64,000 nt of DNA from assembly GCA_030407085.1 (NCBI GenBank), contig CM059587.1:29547001-29611000 (forward strand), in the 5' to 3' direction. This document shows positions 51,901 through 60,879 of this stretch, piece by piece. Origin of the DNA: Trichopria drosophilae. Lineage: Eukaryota > Arthropoda > Insecta > Hymenoptera > Diapriidae. A program made the position numbers and the translations under genes. Position 1 is the stretch's first letter. The number at the start of each line of letters is the position of its first letter. Below the pieces are notes generated by a model. It did not search any database. It saw only the letters and a program-made list of their open reading frames with translations, and was not told where the DNA came from.

Positions 51901-53393
51901 AAGTTCGACCTTCATTTTTTTCATGAATCAGACCTGATCTCAAAACATATGTAATAATTACCATCTTTGTTAACAAATGTTTTAAATAACAGTGATCTGT
52001 GCAGACGCGTCTCGGACTTCAGAGGTATATTTGTTGTAAAAATAGTATTCGCATATACGTTCAGTAAAGGCATTGACATTAATTAGTATTACTTGTAAAG
52101 TGCAATGAACGTTAATCTCCAGTATTTCTTGTTTTTTTTTTGTTACAGGATACGAATCCGAATTCAGAATTTTCAAATTAATTAGGCATATTCATTATTG
52201 TGCGCAATTGAATGGTATACAACTGCCTAGTCTGATATTTTTTAAATTTCAAATGTAATATATAAAAAATACCAAGAAAACGGTATTTTTCAAAATACGA
52301 AAATTGCAATAAATATATAAATATATATCCTTGTAATCCCCTCTTAACGTTTCAAAGATTGTACTTTGGTAAATTCGACATATAGTTAGATAGCCAACTA
52401 GTTTTACAATAAATGTTCAAATGATTGTTGTTTTTTTTCAGAAAAATTAAACAAGCAACGGACAACATGGATCGTCGAATTCGTAGCGGTATGTCACACG
52501 AGGATGCTTGGAACGAAACAAGCATCGAATTGGCTCAAGCTGCTGAATCCCATTGCAGAGCTTTCATTGTCTTGAGATATGTCGAAGCCGTCCGAAATAT
52601 GCCTGCTATTTCCAAACAGTTGCAAGAAGTTTTCATGCAATTGTGTGAATTATACTGCATAAATTCTGTGTTATTAAGGGTTGGAGACTTTTTACGAGTA
52701 AGTACCGAGAATCTTTTCGATGCACAATTTTGTATTATGATTTAATAATATGGGTTATTCATTAAATCAATATAAAAACATTCTCAAATGAAAAAACACG
52801 AATATTTTTTGAGCGATCTTTGTAAAGTACATGTAATCCAACTAGATTGAGCGCGGTCCTTCTAAATATACTTAAAATTCATCAAAGTAATAAAGAAACA
52901 TTCTCAAATTAAAAAACGTGAATATTTTTTAGCTATCTTTGAGAAATACGCTTTTGAACATTTCTGAGACTTTAATAACTACTTTTAAAGAGTAGATCAC
53001 CCGTGAGCCAGATCTCAACCATTCACAAAAAGTGTTTAATAGACATGGGATGCAAATATGGAAAAATAATTTTGCGTTTACATACTACAAAATCCGTGAA
53101 TTGAACTTGAATATATATTATTAATTTTTCAGTATTCCTGCCTGAACAACGATGACGTTCCGTCGCTGCAAAAACGATTGGAGGAAATGTTGTGTGCGAT
53201 TCGGCCCAACGCCGTAGGAATTGTCGACGGATTTGACATCCGGGATGAGATCCTCGGCTCGGCACTTGGTGCATACGACGGGAACGTTTATCAAAGGCTT
53301 TACGACGAAGCCATGAAAAGTCCTTTGAACCAGGAGAGCGTCAATCAATCTTACCACAAGTACCTCAAACCATTCCTCAAGAGTAATTTGTAA
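30837..53393 (+). CDS. ACOX1: Peroxisomal acyl-CoA oxidase, gene B (11 coding exons, 666 aa)
   Basis: Joined exons: 30837-30954, 40645-40804, 40956-41124, 41267-41390, 41550-41669, 42274-42389, 45164-45333, 45413-45575, 45919-46262, 52442-52697 and 53133-53393. They total 2001 bp, in frame throughout. The enzyme is predicted as for gene A: FAD-dependent acyl-CoA oxidation with H2O2 formation in peroxisomes. Seen: [20 protein letters not shown] and LDGSPEK at the N-terminus, [34 protein letters not shown] at 407-412, catalytic Glu432 and C-terminal SNL. The active-site segment reads TYEGEYTV, where gene A and vertebrate ACOX1 have Asn (GENTV), an Asn-to-Tyr change three residues after the catalytic Glu; exon 8 begins ADGPETQ instead of PGEPETQ. 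Every exon has the same length and phase as in gene A, so the pair arose by tandem duplication of a gene that already had these introns. No stops or frameshifts: a functional gene. Confidence 0.94.
31046..32260. repeat. Degenerate duplicated block in ACOX-B intron 1
   Basis: About 31049-31350 and 31737-32010 are diverged direct copies: CA(C/T)GCTCCAAGAAAA, ATAACTTTTA or CAACTTTTAGAAAA, GATGAATTTATC(A/C)GG, and CA(A/G)CTGATGTT(G/T)AC. A third piece of the last block lies inverted at about 32232-32256 (GTCCAATGTAAACATCAG). No ORF, element type unknown. Confidence 0.5.
32261..40644. other. Rest of ACOX-B intron 1, no feature recognised
   Basis: 8.4 kb of AT-rich intron. The small ORFs here (e.g. 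33286-33540, 35715-35936, 36241-36438, 37307-37528) lack ATG starts with context, family motifs or partner exons. A stretch of repeated TTAACTAATT-like words occurs at 39260-39370. In contrast to intron 1 of gene A, I see no foldback elements. Confidence 0.4.
40645..40804 (+). CDS. ACOX1: ACOX gene B, exon 2
   Basis: Acceptor AAATTGCAG, donor TTCAC|GTATGT. Encodes [18 protein letters not shown]...[18 protein letters not shown]. Confidence 0.92.
40956..41124 (+). CDS. ACOX1: ACOX gene B, exon 3
   Basis: Acceptor TTTTTACAG, donor CACAG|GTTCCT. Encodes [34 protein letters not shown] and GTYAQ. Confidence 0.92.
41267..41390 (+). CDS. ACOX1: ACOX gene B, exon 4
   Basis: Acceptor ATTTTAG, donor CGGAT|GTAAGT. 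Encodes [19 protein letters not shown] and SYKWWPGG. Confidence 0.92.
41550..41669 (+). CDS. ACOX1: ACOX gene B, exon 5
   Basis: Acceptor TTTTTTTGCAG, donor ACCGG|GTACCA. Encodes [18 protein letters not shown] and [16 protein letters not shown]. Confidence 0.92.
42274..42389 (+). CDS. ACOX1: ACOX gene B, exon 6
   Basis: Acceptor TTGTACAG, donor CAAAG|GTCTGT. Encodes [20 protein letters not shown] and [12 protein letters not shown]. Confidence 0.92.
42950..43768 (+). repeat. Dispersed repeat R6, copy in ACOX-B intron 6, interrupted by a nested element
   Basis: Inverted counterpart of 13055-13454. The left part (42950-43125) contains GGCGTAGGTTTTTCCCACAA and ATTCGAATAGTATAAT; the right part (43551-43768) contains CGCGTCGCGATCGGATCGTC and CTTCCACCAGTCGTTTAC. 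The two parts are contiguous in the gene A copy, and here are separated by the 425-bp element at 43126-43550. The frame at 43582-43782 shares [17 protein letters not shown] with the gene A copy. Confidence 0.78.
43126..43550. mobile_element. 425-bp miniature element with TA duplication, nested in repeat R6
   Basis: The ends are CACTGTAAAAAGTG and CACTTTTTTCAGTG, near-perfect inverted repeats, with TA at 43124-43125 and 43551-43552. The gene A copy of the host repeat reads straight through this point (13264-13275 on the opposite strand), directly showing the insertion. Inside, TGTAAATTTACCACGAAAATCG-like and ATTTTTGTGTCC words recur. No ORF of transposase type, so non-autonomous; the TA duplication suggests Tc1/mariner-type mobilisation. 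Confidence 0.85.
43769..45163. other. Rest of ACOX-B intron 6, nothing recognised
   Basis: AT-rich intron up to the exon 7 acceptor. No repeat termini or coding motifs seen. Confidence 0.4.
45164..45333 (+). CDS. ACOX1: ACOX gene B, exon 7
   Basis: Acceptor CGTTTCAG, donor AGCAGA|GTAATA. Encodes [20 protein letters not shown] and [16 protein letters not shown]. Confidence 0.9.
45413..45575 (+). CDS. ACOX1: ACOX gene B, exon 8
   Basis: Acceptor AATTTTAG, donor CAGAA|GTAAGC. Encodes [20 protein letters not shown] and LDRLPE. The family's PGEPE is replaced by ADGPE across the junction. Confidence 0.92.
45919..46262 (+). CDS. ACOX1: ACOX gene B, exon 9 (catalytic exon)
   Basis: Acceptor ATTTGCAG, donor GCTGG|GTAATT. 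Carries [17 protein letters not shown] and catalytic Glu432 within [17 protein letters not shown]. Confidence 0.93.
46263..47345. other. Start of ACOX-B intron 9, nothing recognised
   Basis: AT-rich intron. The interval 46600-46830 is slightly richer in G+C but has no ORF or repeat signature I can name. Confidence 0.4.
47346..48032. mobile_element. Foldback element in ACOX-B intron 9, containing a nested miniature element
   Basis: The left end (47346: CTGCGAAAAATTTTAGGTAG, then GATTCTCATGAGAA) and right end (to 48032: TTCTTATGAGAATCC, then CTACTTAAAATTTTTCGCAG) are inverted copies. The similarity runs on more loosely through ACAAGTACCTTGTAA against TAAGGCACTTGT. The centre is occupied by the element at 47567-47878. 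No transposase. Confidence 0.72.
47567..47878. mobile_element. 312-bp miniature element with TA flanks nested in the foldback element
   Basis: Inverted ends CACGGAGAAAAAT and ATTTTTCTCCGTG are perfect over 13 bp, with TA at 47565-47566 and 47879-47880. The interior repeats AGCGGA, CAGCTAA and AGCCGAAAA words in both orientations, giving it strong hairpin potential. Non-autonomous, probably Tc1/mariner-mobilised by the TA rule. Confidence 0.85.
48033..49569. other. ACOX-B intron 9, nothing recognised
   Basis: AT-rich intron. The ORF at 49240-49452 is Lys/Arg-rich with no recognised motif and is not called. Confidence 0.35.
49570..50010. repeat. Element rich in TTACGCA(C)/TTTCTCGCAC words in ACOX-B intron 9
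   Basis: GTAAAATTTGACTTTACACA, CTTTTACGCATACCTAC, TGCGTGTGTGTAAAGTAG, ACTAGTGCGGGAAATATGCG, ATCGCATTTCTCGCACTAGT, CCGTGCGTAAAGTA and TTTACTTTACGCACCGTAAAG recur in both orientations. ACTAGTGCGGGAAATATGCG (49820-49839) and CGCATTTCTCGCACTAGT (49905-49922) form an inverted pair. The structure fits a decayed non-autonomous DNA element; the termini are unclear. Confidence 0.5.
50011..51368. other. ACOX-B intron 9, nothing recognised
   Basis: AT-rich intron. No coding motifs, no clear repeat. Confidence 0.4.
51369..52206. repeat. Perfect 32-bp direct repeat bracketing about 770 bp in ACOX-B intron 9
   Basis: 51369-51400 and 52175-52206 are identical over 32 bp (starting AAATTAATTAGGCATATTC). The bracketed interval contains TTTTACGCCC (cf. 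2368-2378) and a tRNA-like segment. A duplication this long and perfect in an otherwise diverged intron implies a recent event. Confidence 0.85.
51824..51898 (+). repeat. tRNA-like segment in ACOX-B intron 9 (tRNA pseudogene or SINE head)
   Basis: TGCTTAATTGATAGAGCA makes a D-arm (TGCT/AGCA), followed by ATTACCGGTAATCGAAAGG and a B-box-like GGATTCAAGTCCC. Acceptor strands (GAGGAATC and GAATCTC) pair only partly, and the T-stem has lost a base relative to a standard tRNA. A degraded tRNA-derived sequence fits best; a functional tRNA is unlikely. Confidence 0.45.
52442..52697 (+). CDS. ACOX1: ACOX gene B, exon 10
   Basis: Acceptor TTTTTTTTCAG, donor TACGA|GTAAGT. Encodes [19 protein letters not shown] and [11 protein letters not shown]. 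Confidence 0.92.
52698..53132. other. ACOX-B intron 10 with a duplicated block of about 60 bp
   Basis: 52770-52830 and 52885-52947 are direct copies (AACATTCTCAAAT, AAAAAAC, GAATATTTTTT, ATCTTTG) separated by about 55 bp. No other feature. Confidence 0.55.
53133..53393 (+). CDS. ACOX1: ACOX gene B, exon 11 (terminal)
   Basis: Acceptor AATTTTTCAG. Encodes [33 protein letters not shown] and C-terminal SNL before TAA at 53391-53393. Confidence 0.93.
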   Translation, partial: YSCLNNDDVPSLQKRLEEMLCAIRPNAVGIVDGFDIRDEILGSALGAYDGNVYQRLYDEAMKSPLNQESVNQSYHKYLKPFLKSNL

Positions 53394-53762
53394 CACCAAC
53401 ATTGTTATTTGTATTTAAGACTTTTTTATTGCTGAAAATTACGTCCAAAATAACGAAGAAATGGAGCGGAGAAAGTTATTGAGAAACGATGTCGATAGTA
53501 TTGTAAATCTTTTACGATGTCAATGGAGAGCAATTCTTTATAAAGAAATTTGTTGTTTTTTAGTTGTTTAAAAAAATGTTGAAATTTTTCGATTTTAGTT
53601 TATGGGAAATAATGCGATACTTCCTTATCAAAACTCAATAATTTTTCCTGTAGTAGAGGGAAACACAAGAGTATTTTTAGATTAATGAGCGCGTCTAGAA
53701 CTGGGGAAATTATTTTTTTAATACGCTTTTCAAGGGTCAACTTCCTTTGGTGTCGACAACGA

Positions 53763-53768
53763 AATAAA
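53763..53768 (+). terminator. Candidate polyadenylation signal of ACOX gene B
   Basis: AATAAA 370 bp after the stop codon. Weak evidence in AT-rich DNA. Confidence 0.25.
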
Positions 53769-56700
53769 TTCGCCCATAACATTTCTATTTAGACGTTAAT
53801 GATTAATCTTCCGCCTTTTATATAATAGGATACAATTATACAAGTCATAATACGTTTGAAAACCTGTATAAAAGAATTTTATCTTAATTAAAAAAAATTA
53901 ACGAATGGCATTTTGAAATTGTTTGTTAATTTGCAGTAATGAATTTAATTCCTTGCAAATCACGTCAACGTGTACAAAATAAACATTTCTAATTGAACAT
54001 ATGTAAAAATTGTAAAATAATGTTTCATCTTTCGGAAAATATCGAATTTTACAGTGTTTGCGTATTGTATTGTCACTTTTACTAATGTGAGATACTATTG
54101 CGGAGTGGGTGATGTTCACGATATTGTATGAGATTATTGAACCGATGACAAGACTATATTATAAATACATATATTTTGTACGATCAATTACATATTGTAT
54201 TAAGGAAAACATGAAAAGTGATAATATACTTGAGTTTTATTTGTATTAAAGTCCTATCACTCCCGTAATATTGTTTCATCTTCTCTCTTCTCCCGCATCG
54301 ATAACACGGACCAACAAAATATTGTTGTCATATAAGTAAGTGTCGATTCTTTTAGGATTTTTCCCGCAGAATCCAAATATGTATGCCAAAATATTGAATT
54401 GGACCTAACTTGTGCCTGAATTGAAAGTCACAGAGGTAAGATATCGTGTATTAGGGAATTCTTTTCTATCATTCTCGCAAACTCGTAAAGAAGGATAACG
54501 AGTTCTATCTGATTCGACTTCAAAAAGTTAGACATATTGGATCGCCATTTTGCATTTCTTGATTTTATTTGGGCCGCATCCTGTAGTAAAGATGTAAAAT
54601 ATGTCCAAAAACACGATTTTTTACCGGTTTGCCCTTCAATTTGGTAAAAAACTTGGTCCGCATCATAATTTGCCGCGCATATTTGGATTCTGCGGGAAAA
54701 CCCCTATAAGAATTGACTCTGACTGGTGGAACGACAGCATTCTTTTGGGATGTGAATAGATCCGCAAAAATGCCTAGAATTGAATTTGGACCCCTTTGAC
54801 ATTCAATATCTCAAAAACTGGAGCCAATTGAATACTTTGGCAGTCTGATATTTTGGATTCTGGAGCAAAAATCCTATTAGAAGTGACTCTTACTTAGGGC
54901 AACATGAAATTCTCAAATTTTTAATGGGCTGCGTGTGCCTGTTTGTAACCCTCAGCGAAGGATATTATGAATTCTTACTCTTAACAAAAATTTAATAAAC
55001 TGATTTCACATTTTCCTACCAGTAACTCAATTTTAAACAGAGTAAATTTTCATTACAGATATGATAATGTTCCATTGATAAAATTTCATATTGCGATAAT
55101 TCTTATATTAATGAACGAATAACTTTAAAAGTTATACAGTTTATTCAGAATAGGTATCTGATGGAAATTAATATAATAAATTGTTTTTTGTTCATTTTAA
55201 CATTCTGTTATAAATTTATGAATCTTGCGAACAATATTGACGAATATTTTATATTTCTCTTCAATCGATTAGAGGCTCAAATATAATTTTCGCAACTGAA
55301 ACTTAAACAGTGTAATAATGATTCAGTATGAACTGGAAAAGCTTTTAGTGGAAAAATAACATTTTTATTTGTAAACAGTGCACAATTCGCTTTGCTCACT
55401 CAAAAACTTTGACCCATTATCAAGTCGGCTATTCCATAACGATTTTTCATTCACTAGCAGGTTTCGCCATATTGTATTTTCTTGAAGATTCGTATTTCGT
55501 ACTCGATATATATTTAATCCTTTAACCCCTTGACTTGACGAATATCTTCGTCATTTCGGAGTTTTCCCACACTACTGGAAGAACGCAAATCTTCGTCAGG
55601 AAATAAATTAGACTAACAAATTCTGGAATTTATGTGAATTATATTCAAATCCATTTCTAGACAGTCTAAGGTGTACTGAATACGATGACGTTTTCGTAAT
55701 CGTCGTGTCAAAAAAACTATGTATGTCTACAAAGATGGCAGTTTTCACGATTTTTTAAAAATCTTCATCATGAAGTGTGTCATTGCGTTCACTCAAAAAC
55801 AACAAGTTTTATAAAACCACTTGAAACTTGTTACTCAAGGGTTTCCATTATTGAACGTTTTTAGTCATGAAAAATATGAACGTTGTCATAATCTATTTTG
55901 CCATTACAATAAACCAAATGCAATTATCATACAAAAACTACAAAAAACATACGGACATAAGTATTGTACATACAAGATCACGGACCCTTTTGAGATTTTG
56001 CATTTAGGACCTGTACGGTCGCAATCGATGAGTGACTTCAAAAATTAAAAAAAATTTGCATTAAAGCAGAGGAATTAACGAACAAAATGAGCACATTCCC
56101 TTTGAAATATGTTGGTATTTTTATTGTAGAAATAATCTCCAAAGTACAAGAATTAAAAAATCAGAGCAGCCCAAATTGAATATTTCGTTCTCGGTGAATG
56201 TAAGTAAGCATGATTGCAGTAAACGCATTACTATTGAAAAAGATTTCCTTTTCTCATCTATTTTACTGGTATATGCAGGTATAAGATCAGTTTCGTACAT
56301 AAAATCGATAGAAAATAACGGCTGGTGTACTATCCCCATCGTTGAATAGAACGTAGGTATCAATTGAAAGAAAAAACGGTAGCCTGCTACTGAAAGTAAG
56401 ATGCTCTTTGTGAACAACGACGATGTTTCAAGTTTTTGGGAAAATTATTTTGGGGGAGATTTTACGGCATATCCATTATAAAACGACATTCTTTTAAAAC
56501 AAATTCTACAAACATTTTCTTTTTGAAGTCTTAATTGTTTGAATTCTTAATTGTTTCTTGTAAATGAAACAGAGTAAACTTATAATCAAGCCGATGTTAT
56601 TATTTTCTTTATTACTATCCATTCGTTACCCGGTAATACGTGAAATATAGTGATGGTTTATTACGCCAATATATCAAAACTCAGAAGAGTGTCTGTACAA

Positions 56701-58147
56701 TTTACAAAATTATATATTTTACAATGGTATACAAAAATTACAACTGAATAATAAATTGAATGTTTTTTTGACCGCAGTAAAATAACCTCAATTGCACTTC
56801 AGTCGGTCATTTATTTCGGAGAGATGGTGAAAAATTTTGATTTTCATTAACTATCGCCTATTTGTCTACGTTTCGACTTCTTGTGGGTCTTATTCAGTTA
56901 CATATATACAATTTGGTTATAAGCATCTATTTCTACGATCGATAGAAAGGTGAAAACCCCTTAAAAACTGCATAAAGGAGAACGAGGAGAGAAACCTTTC
57001 TTTCTCACCCTACAAAATCTCTGATCAGTTTTCCTCTTGGAGTGAATTGAATTATAAAGTAAAAACAACAAAAACTAAAAAAAAACATTAACTTGTGATC
57101 ATGCTTCTACAGAGTGTCGTTTACAATTTTACAAGCAAGGAGGACAATCACAATCGTCGGAGATTGATATTTCGCCAGTGCTGCATACTTGTAACTTGCG
57201 CTCGAAGATTTCATTGAGGGCGCAAAATCGATTTCTACTCCTGGAATTTTAAAAATTACTAATAATAGATACCTTATGTATTTATAACCATACAAAAAAT
57301 AGTTACATTGGAAAAGAAACGACGAGCTCTGGCAGGCAAGATAAAAATTTCGTGTTTCTTAAAAAAATGCTATCTCGGCGAATATTGGTCGTACGTAGTC
57401 GAATACCAAATTAAATTGTAGGTAGGTATTTTTATAACCTTCAGTTTTGCTCGATGCATGTTTTTGCCTAAAACTAATACTTTTCGAGTTAACCTAGGTA
57501 AATCGGCAGAAATCAAAGCGCCGGACAGAAAACTTATGTATAATATAATAAATAGCTGTGTTTGAAACCTAATATCTCCAGATTGAATAGACAAAAACGA
57601 ATGAATCTTTCATAAAACTCAAGATTATTTCTTGCAGAATAGATAAAAATTATGTGCGTTAGTCATTTCCCAAATTTCATCGAGCGCTAACATAATCGTG
57701 TCCAGCAAGGACAAATTCAGAGTCATGAATGATATTCGAAATTACCAAAAGAATTTCAGGATTACAGGCGGGTTCAAAATGGGTAAATAAACAATAAAGT
57801 ATAAAAATAACAAACGCATCTATAATACGGTGCAAAATTAATTTCTTCTCGATCATTTGTAATAATATAATAAATTATGAATTTATTTCTTGGTTTAATC
57901 GATCATCTGACTTGTAAGTAGAAAAAGTAAGTAACAAAACGTGTTGTCGATGGACAACTACTTAAAATGTAGAAAGTGTTAAAAGTGAAGGAAAAGGTAT
58001 TAAAAACGTAATAATTGTCTTTTTTTGAGCTGACGAATCTACAACAATTATGTACTTTACATGATATATTTTAAAAACAGATTCAGTATCCCTCTGGCGA
58101 TAATATTGAAACAAATGTCTATTATAAAACATGCAACGTTTCGTCTG
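53769..58147. other. Intergenic between ACOX gene B and the transposon cluster
   Basis: No gene recognised. At 54345-54900 a block is repeated: TTAGGATTTTTCCCGCAGAA (54353-54372) has inverted relatives at about 54685-54710 and 54858-54880 (GGATTCTGG...AAAAATCCTA). 55525-55620 has CGAATATCTTCGTCA and AATCTTCGTCAGGAA words that look like a degraded repeat. Minus-strand ORFs at 56121-56417, 57107-57295 and 57370-57594 have no motif I know and no clear splice partners. Confidence 0.4.
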
Positions 58148-58191
58148 AAGTATACTGGTGGGACTCGTCAGTAAGACGACCCAGTATACTT
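58148..58191. repeat. 44-bp near-perfect hairpin
   Basis: AAGTATACTGG (58148-58158) pairs with CCAGTATACTT (58181-58191); inside, CTCGTC pairs with GACGA around a small loop, with one bulge. It may be a transposon relic or a structured RNA; sequence alone does not say. Confidence 0.55.
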
Positions 58192-58259
58192 TGCCTTATA
58201 CGTGCACATAGTTTTGTTAAGATTTTTTGAGTTTTAGATGTTTAAAAACATAGAAGAAA

Positions 58260-58947
58260 ATGCTTAAGAGTGCTCTGTACCTCGGATGTGCAGTCACTTA
58301 ATAGCCGGTTTGGAACCCACAAACTGGAATCAATTTGGCCACCAACTTATGCAAAAACGCATGCACTAATTTCAATTATTTTTGTTTGCTAGTGAAACTA
58401 AGGGATACCCGCACATGGGAAAGTAACAACCTAAGCTGAAAAGTGTATGCGAAGCGTGAAAAAAATCATTAAAATGGACAATGTTTGACAGGTCATCAAA
58501 AATTCGATTTATGCGAGGCGGAATTAACCGTTTGATTCGATATGGCATTTGTCGTAACGATAACTTCGCATTTTCACCACCAACTTGTGGCTTCAGTTTT
58601 CCGGAAAATGCCAGGAAAAAAATGCAAAAGATGCCGCAACACTATTGCAATGTGGGGAAAGCGGAATGAATGCAATATTATTCCTCTGTAATTACATAAA
58701 TCCAATTTTTGATGACCTGTCAAACATGGTCCATTTTAATGATTTTTTTCACGCTTTGCATACACTTTTCAGCTTAGGTTGTTACTTTCCCACGGGCATC
58801 TCTTAGCTTCATTAGCAAACAAAAAATAATTTAAATTAGTGCACGCGTTTTTGCGTAAGTTGGTGGCCTAATTGCTTCCGGTTTGCGGTTCTCAAACCGG
58901 CCATTAGGTGGCTGCACATCCGAGATATGGAGCCCTCTTAAAAGCAT
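58260..58947. mobile_element. 688-bp foldback element abutting the ISL2EU-like transposon
   Basis: The ends ATGCTTAAGAGTGCTC (58260) and CTCTTAAAAGCAT (to 58947) start long inverted arms of about 240 bp: CTCGGATGTGCAG, AGCCGGTTTG, TTGGCCACCAACTTATGC, AGTGTATGCGAAGCGTGAAA and GACAGGTCATCAAAAA on the left, all found inverted on the right (58700-58940). No transposase; the two small ORFs inside are arm sequence. The element ends only about 11 bp before the next transposon begins. Confidence 0.8.
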
Positions 58948-59028
58948 CAGTTTGAATTGGGAGTGTTAAGAGGCGTTCGAAGCGCCGAAGTGGTGAAACG
59001 GGAAAGCTCTGAAATAGGGAAAAACAAC

Positions 59029-60879
59029 ATGTCAAACATGGAAAAAAACGTATTTATTAAATCGAAAATGTCAAGACAATGGTGTTGCGTACCAAATTGT
59101 AAGTTTTCAAATGAAAAGAACGTGTCCTTGCATTATTTTCCCAAAGATAATAAACTTCGGAAGCAGTGGTCTATCGCATGTAAAATTGGAAAACCAGTTA
59201 CGCAGTACATGCAAGTGTGCGGTGCACATTTTTCGGAGCAAGATTTTAAAAAGTCATTAAGTACGTATTTATATTTGTTAAAACAAAAATATTTACAATA
59301 TATTATCATTCTTAATACTCTATATTATAAGTAGAAATAAATCATATTATGACATTCGCTTACAAGAGAGGTAGAACAGTTTTAATATTATTATTATCTC
59401 ATTTTTCCAGATTTGCAAACTCAAAAGTTGCGACGTCTAAAAACCTCAGCAATTCCATCGTGCAACTTACCAACAAGGCCTCTTGATCGAGTTTTGACCG
59501 CTGAGCAAAAAGAACAAAACAACAAGAGAACAGAACGAGCTAGTAAAAGGTCTTCGATGAAAAACATAAGGTTAGTTTCATTAAAATGTTGTGAGCGTAT
59601 AAGTATAATGTAATGAAAAAATATTAATGATCAGATTGTAGTCCATCCGCATGTAGCTCCAATTCGTCTTCCGTAAATGACGTTACTTGTACATTGGAGC
59701 AAGAAATGGCGGAGTCAGCGGAGTCAGAAGATAACATCAATCTACAAGCGTCTGAACAAGAAACATGTATTTCTTCACTGACAGATATTTTAACCAGCTG
59801 TCATGCGGATGATGGGCACGTGAACGATACTGCAGATGAACATGTAGACGAGCATCAGAATGAAGAAGAAACTCCTGAGGAATTAGCAGCGAAAGCCCTG
59901 TTGGAGTTACAATTTATTCAGATGGTTTCACCAGAAGAGCATAACGTTCTGTTTGAAAAAGGACATGCTATATGTAACGCAGTGAATGAAAAAAAAACGA
60001 ATCACTCTATTACAACTCATCAGAAATGACGTAGACCTTACAGCTTTTACAGGTATAAAGTTTGAATTATTAAATGCATTATCGACAGCAGGAGAAGATT
60101 TTGAAAATGGCGATGTCAAATACGAATGTGGAATTCGTGATAGAATCGTCCTTTGCTTATGTAAGTTACGACTAAATATATCTTTCCGTTGCTTGTCAAT
60201 ACTATTTGGTATTACGAGGCAAACATGTAGTATTTATTTAGCCGTAACATTACATACCCTGTCTTGCATTTTAAAACCTGCAATCTACTGGCCTACTAAA
60301 GATGAGATACTAGAACACATGCCGAAGTGCTTCAAAGATTTCAAACAAACAAGAATTGTTCTTGATTGTACTGAGATATTTGTTGAAAGGCCGAAGTGCT
60401 TGAAATGCAGACTGCGATTATACTCACACTACAAAGGGGGAGAAACAATAAAAATTTTAATAGGAGTTACACCATCTGGTCTGATTTCTTTTGTGAGTCA
60501 AGCATACGGAGGTCGGGCTTCGGATAAAGCCATCTTCAACCAAAGTCAAATCTTGGAAAGGCTAACACCATCTGACGATGCCATTATGGTGGATAAGGGT
60601 TTTTTAATAGACTCTGAATGTGCACAACATGACATTCAACTAATCGTTCCTCCTAGGCTTGGAAAAAACAAGCAGTTTACACCAGACGATGTGGACGTAA
60701 CTAAAAAAATAGCTGCAGCTCGTGTACACGTGGAACGAGTTATACAACGAATGAAAGTGTTTAAAATATTGAGATCTAAAATCCAATGGACAATAGTACC
60801 ACACATAGATGATATCTGTACGGTAATTGCAGCGCTTGTAAATTTAAGTAAACCGCTACTTGCAAATGACAAGTTTTGA
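59029..60879 (+). CDS. THAP-domain DDE transposase (3 exons, one frame error)
   Basis: Exons: 59029-59260 (donor TTAA|GTACGT), 59411-59570 (acceptor TTTTTCCAG, donor ATAAG|GTTAGT) and 59642-60879 (acceptor ATTGTAG). Exons 1-2 encode a C2CH THAP zinc finger that would bind transposon ends: C-x4-C in WCCVPNCKF, a central W, then CGAHFSEQDF and LKTSAIPSCNLP. A Glu/Asp-rich linker follows. The C-terminal part, about 60020-60879, is a DDE_Tnp_4 (IS5/Harbinger-like) domain with Asp in IVLDCTEIFVERP, Asp in GGRASDKAIFNQ and Glu in ARVHVERVIQRMK; all three catalytic residues are present. The linker and DDE frames differ by one base, explained by the A9 run at 59989-59997; the total is one base over a multiple of three. 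It is either a recent inactivating slip or a sequencing error. It converges on the YqaJ gene. Confidence 0.82.

Noticed and set aside
53023..53402. Minus-strand ORFs of 83 and 93 codons
   Set aside because: Antisense shadows of ACOX-B exon 11.
56121..56417. 98-codon minus-strand ORF with hydrophobic segments, first thought to be a chemoreceptor exon
   Set aside because: No receptor signature, no convincing splice sites and no companion exons nearby.
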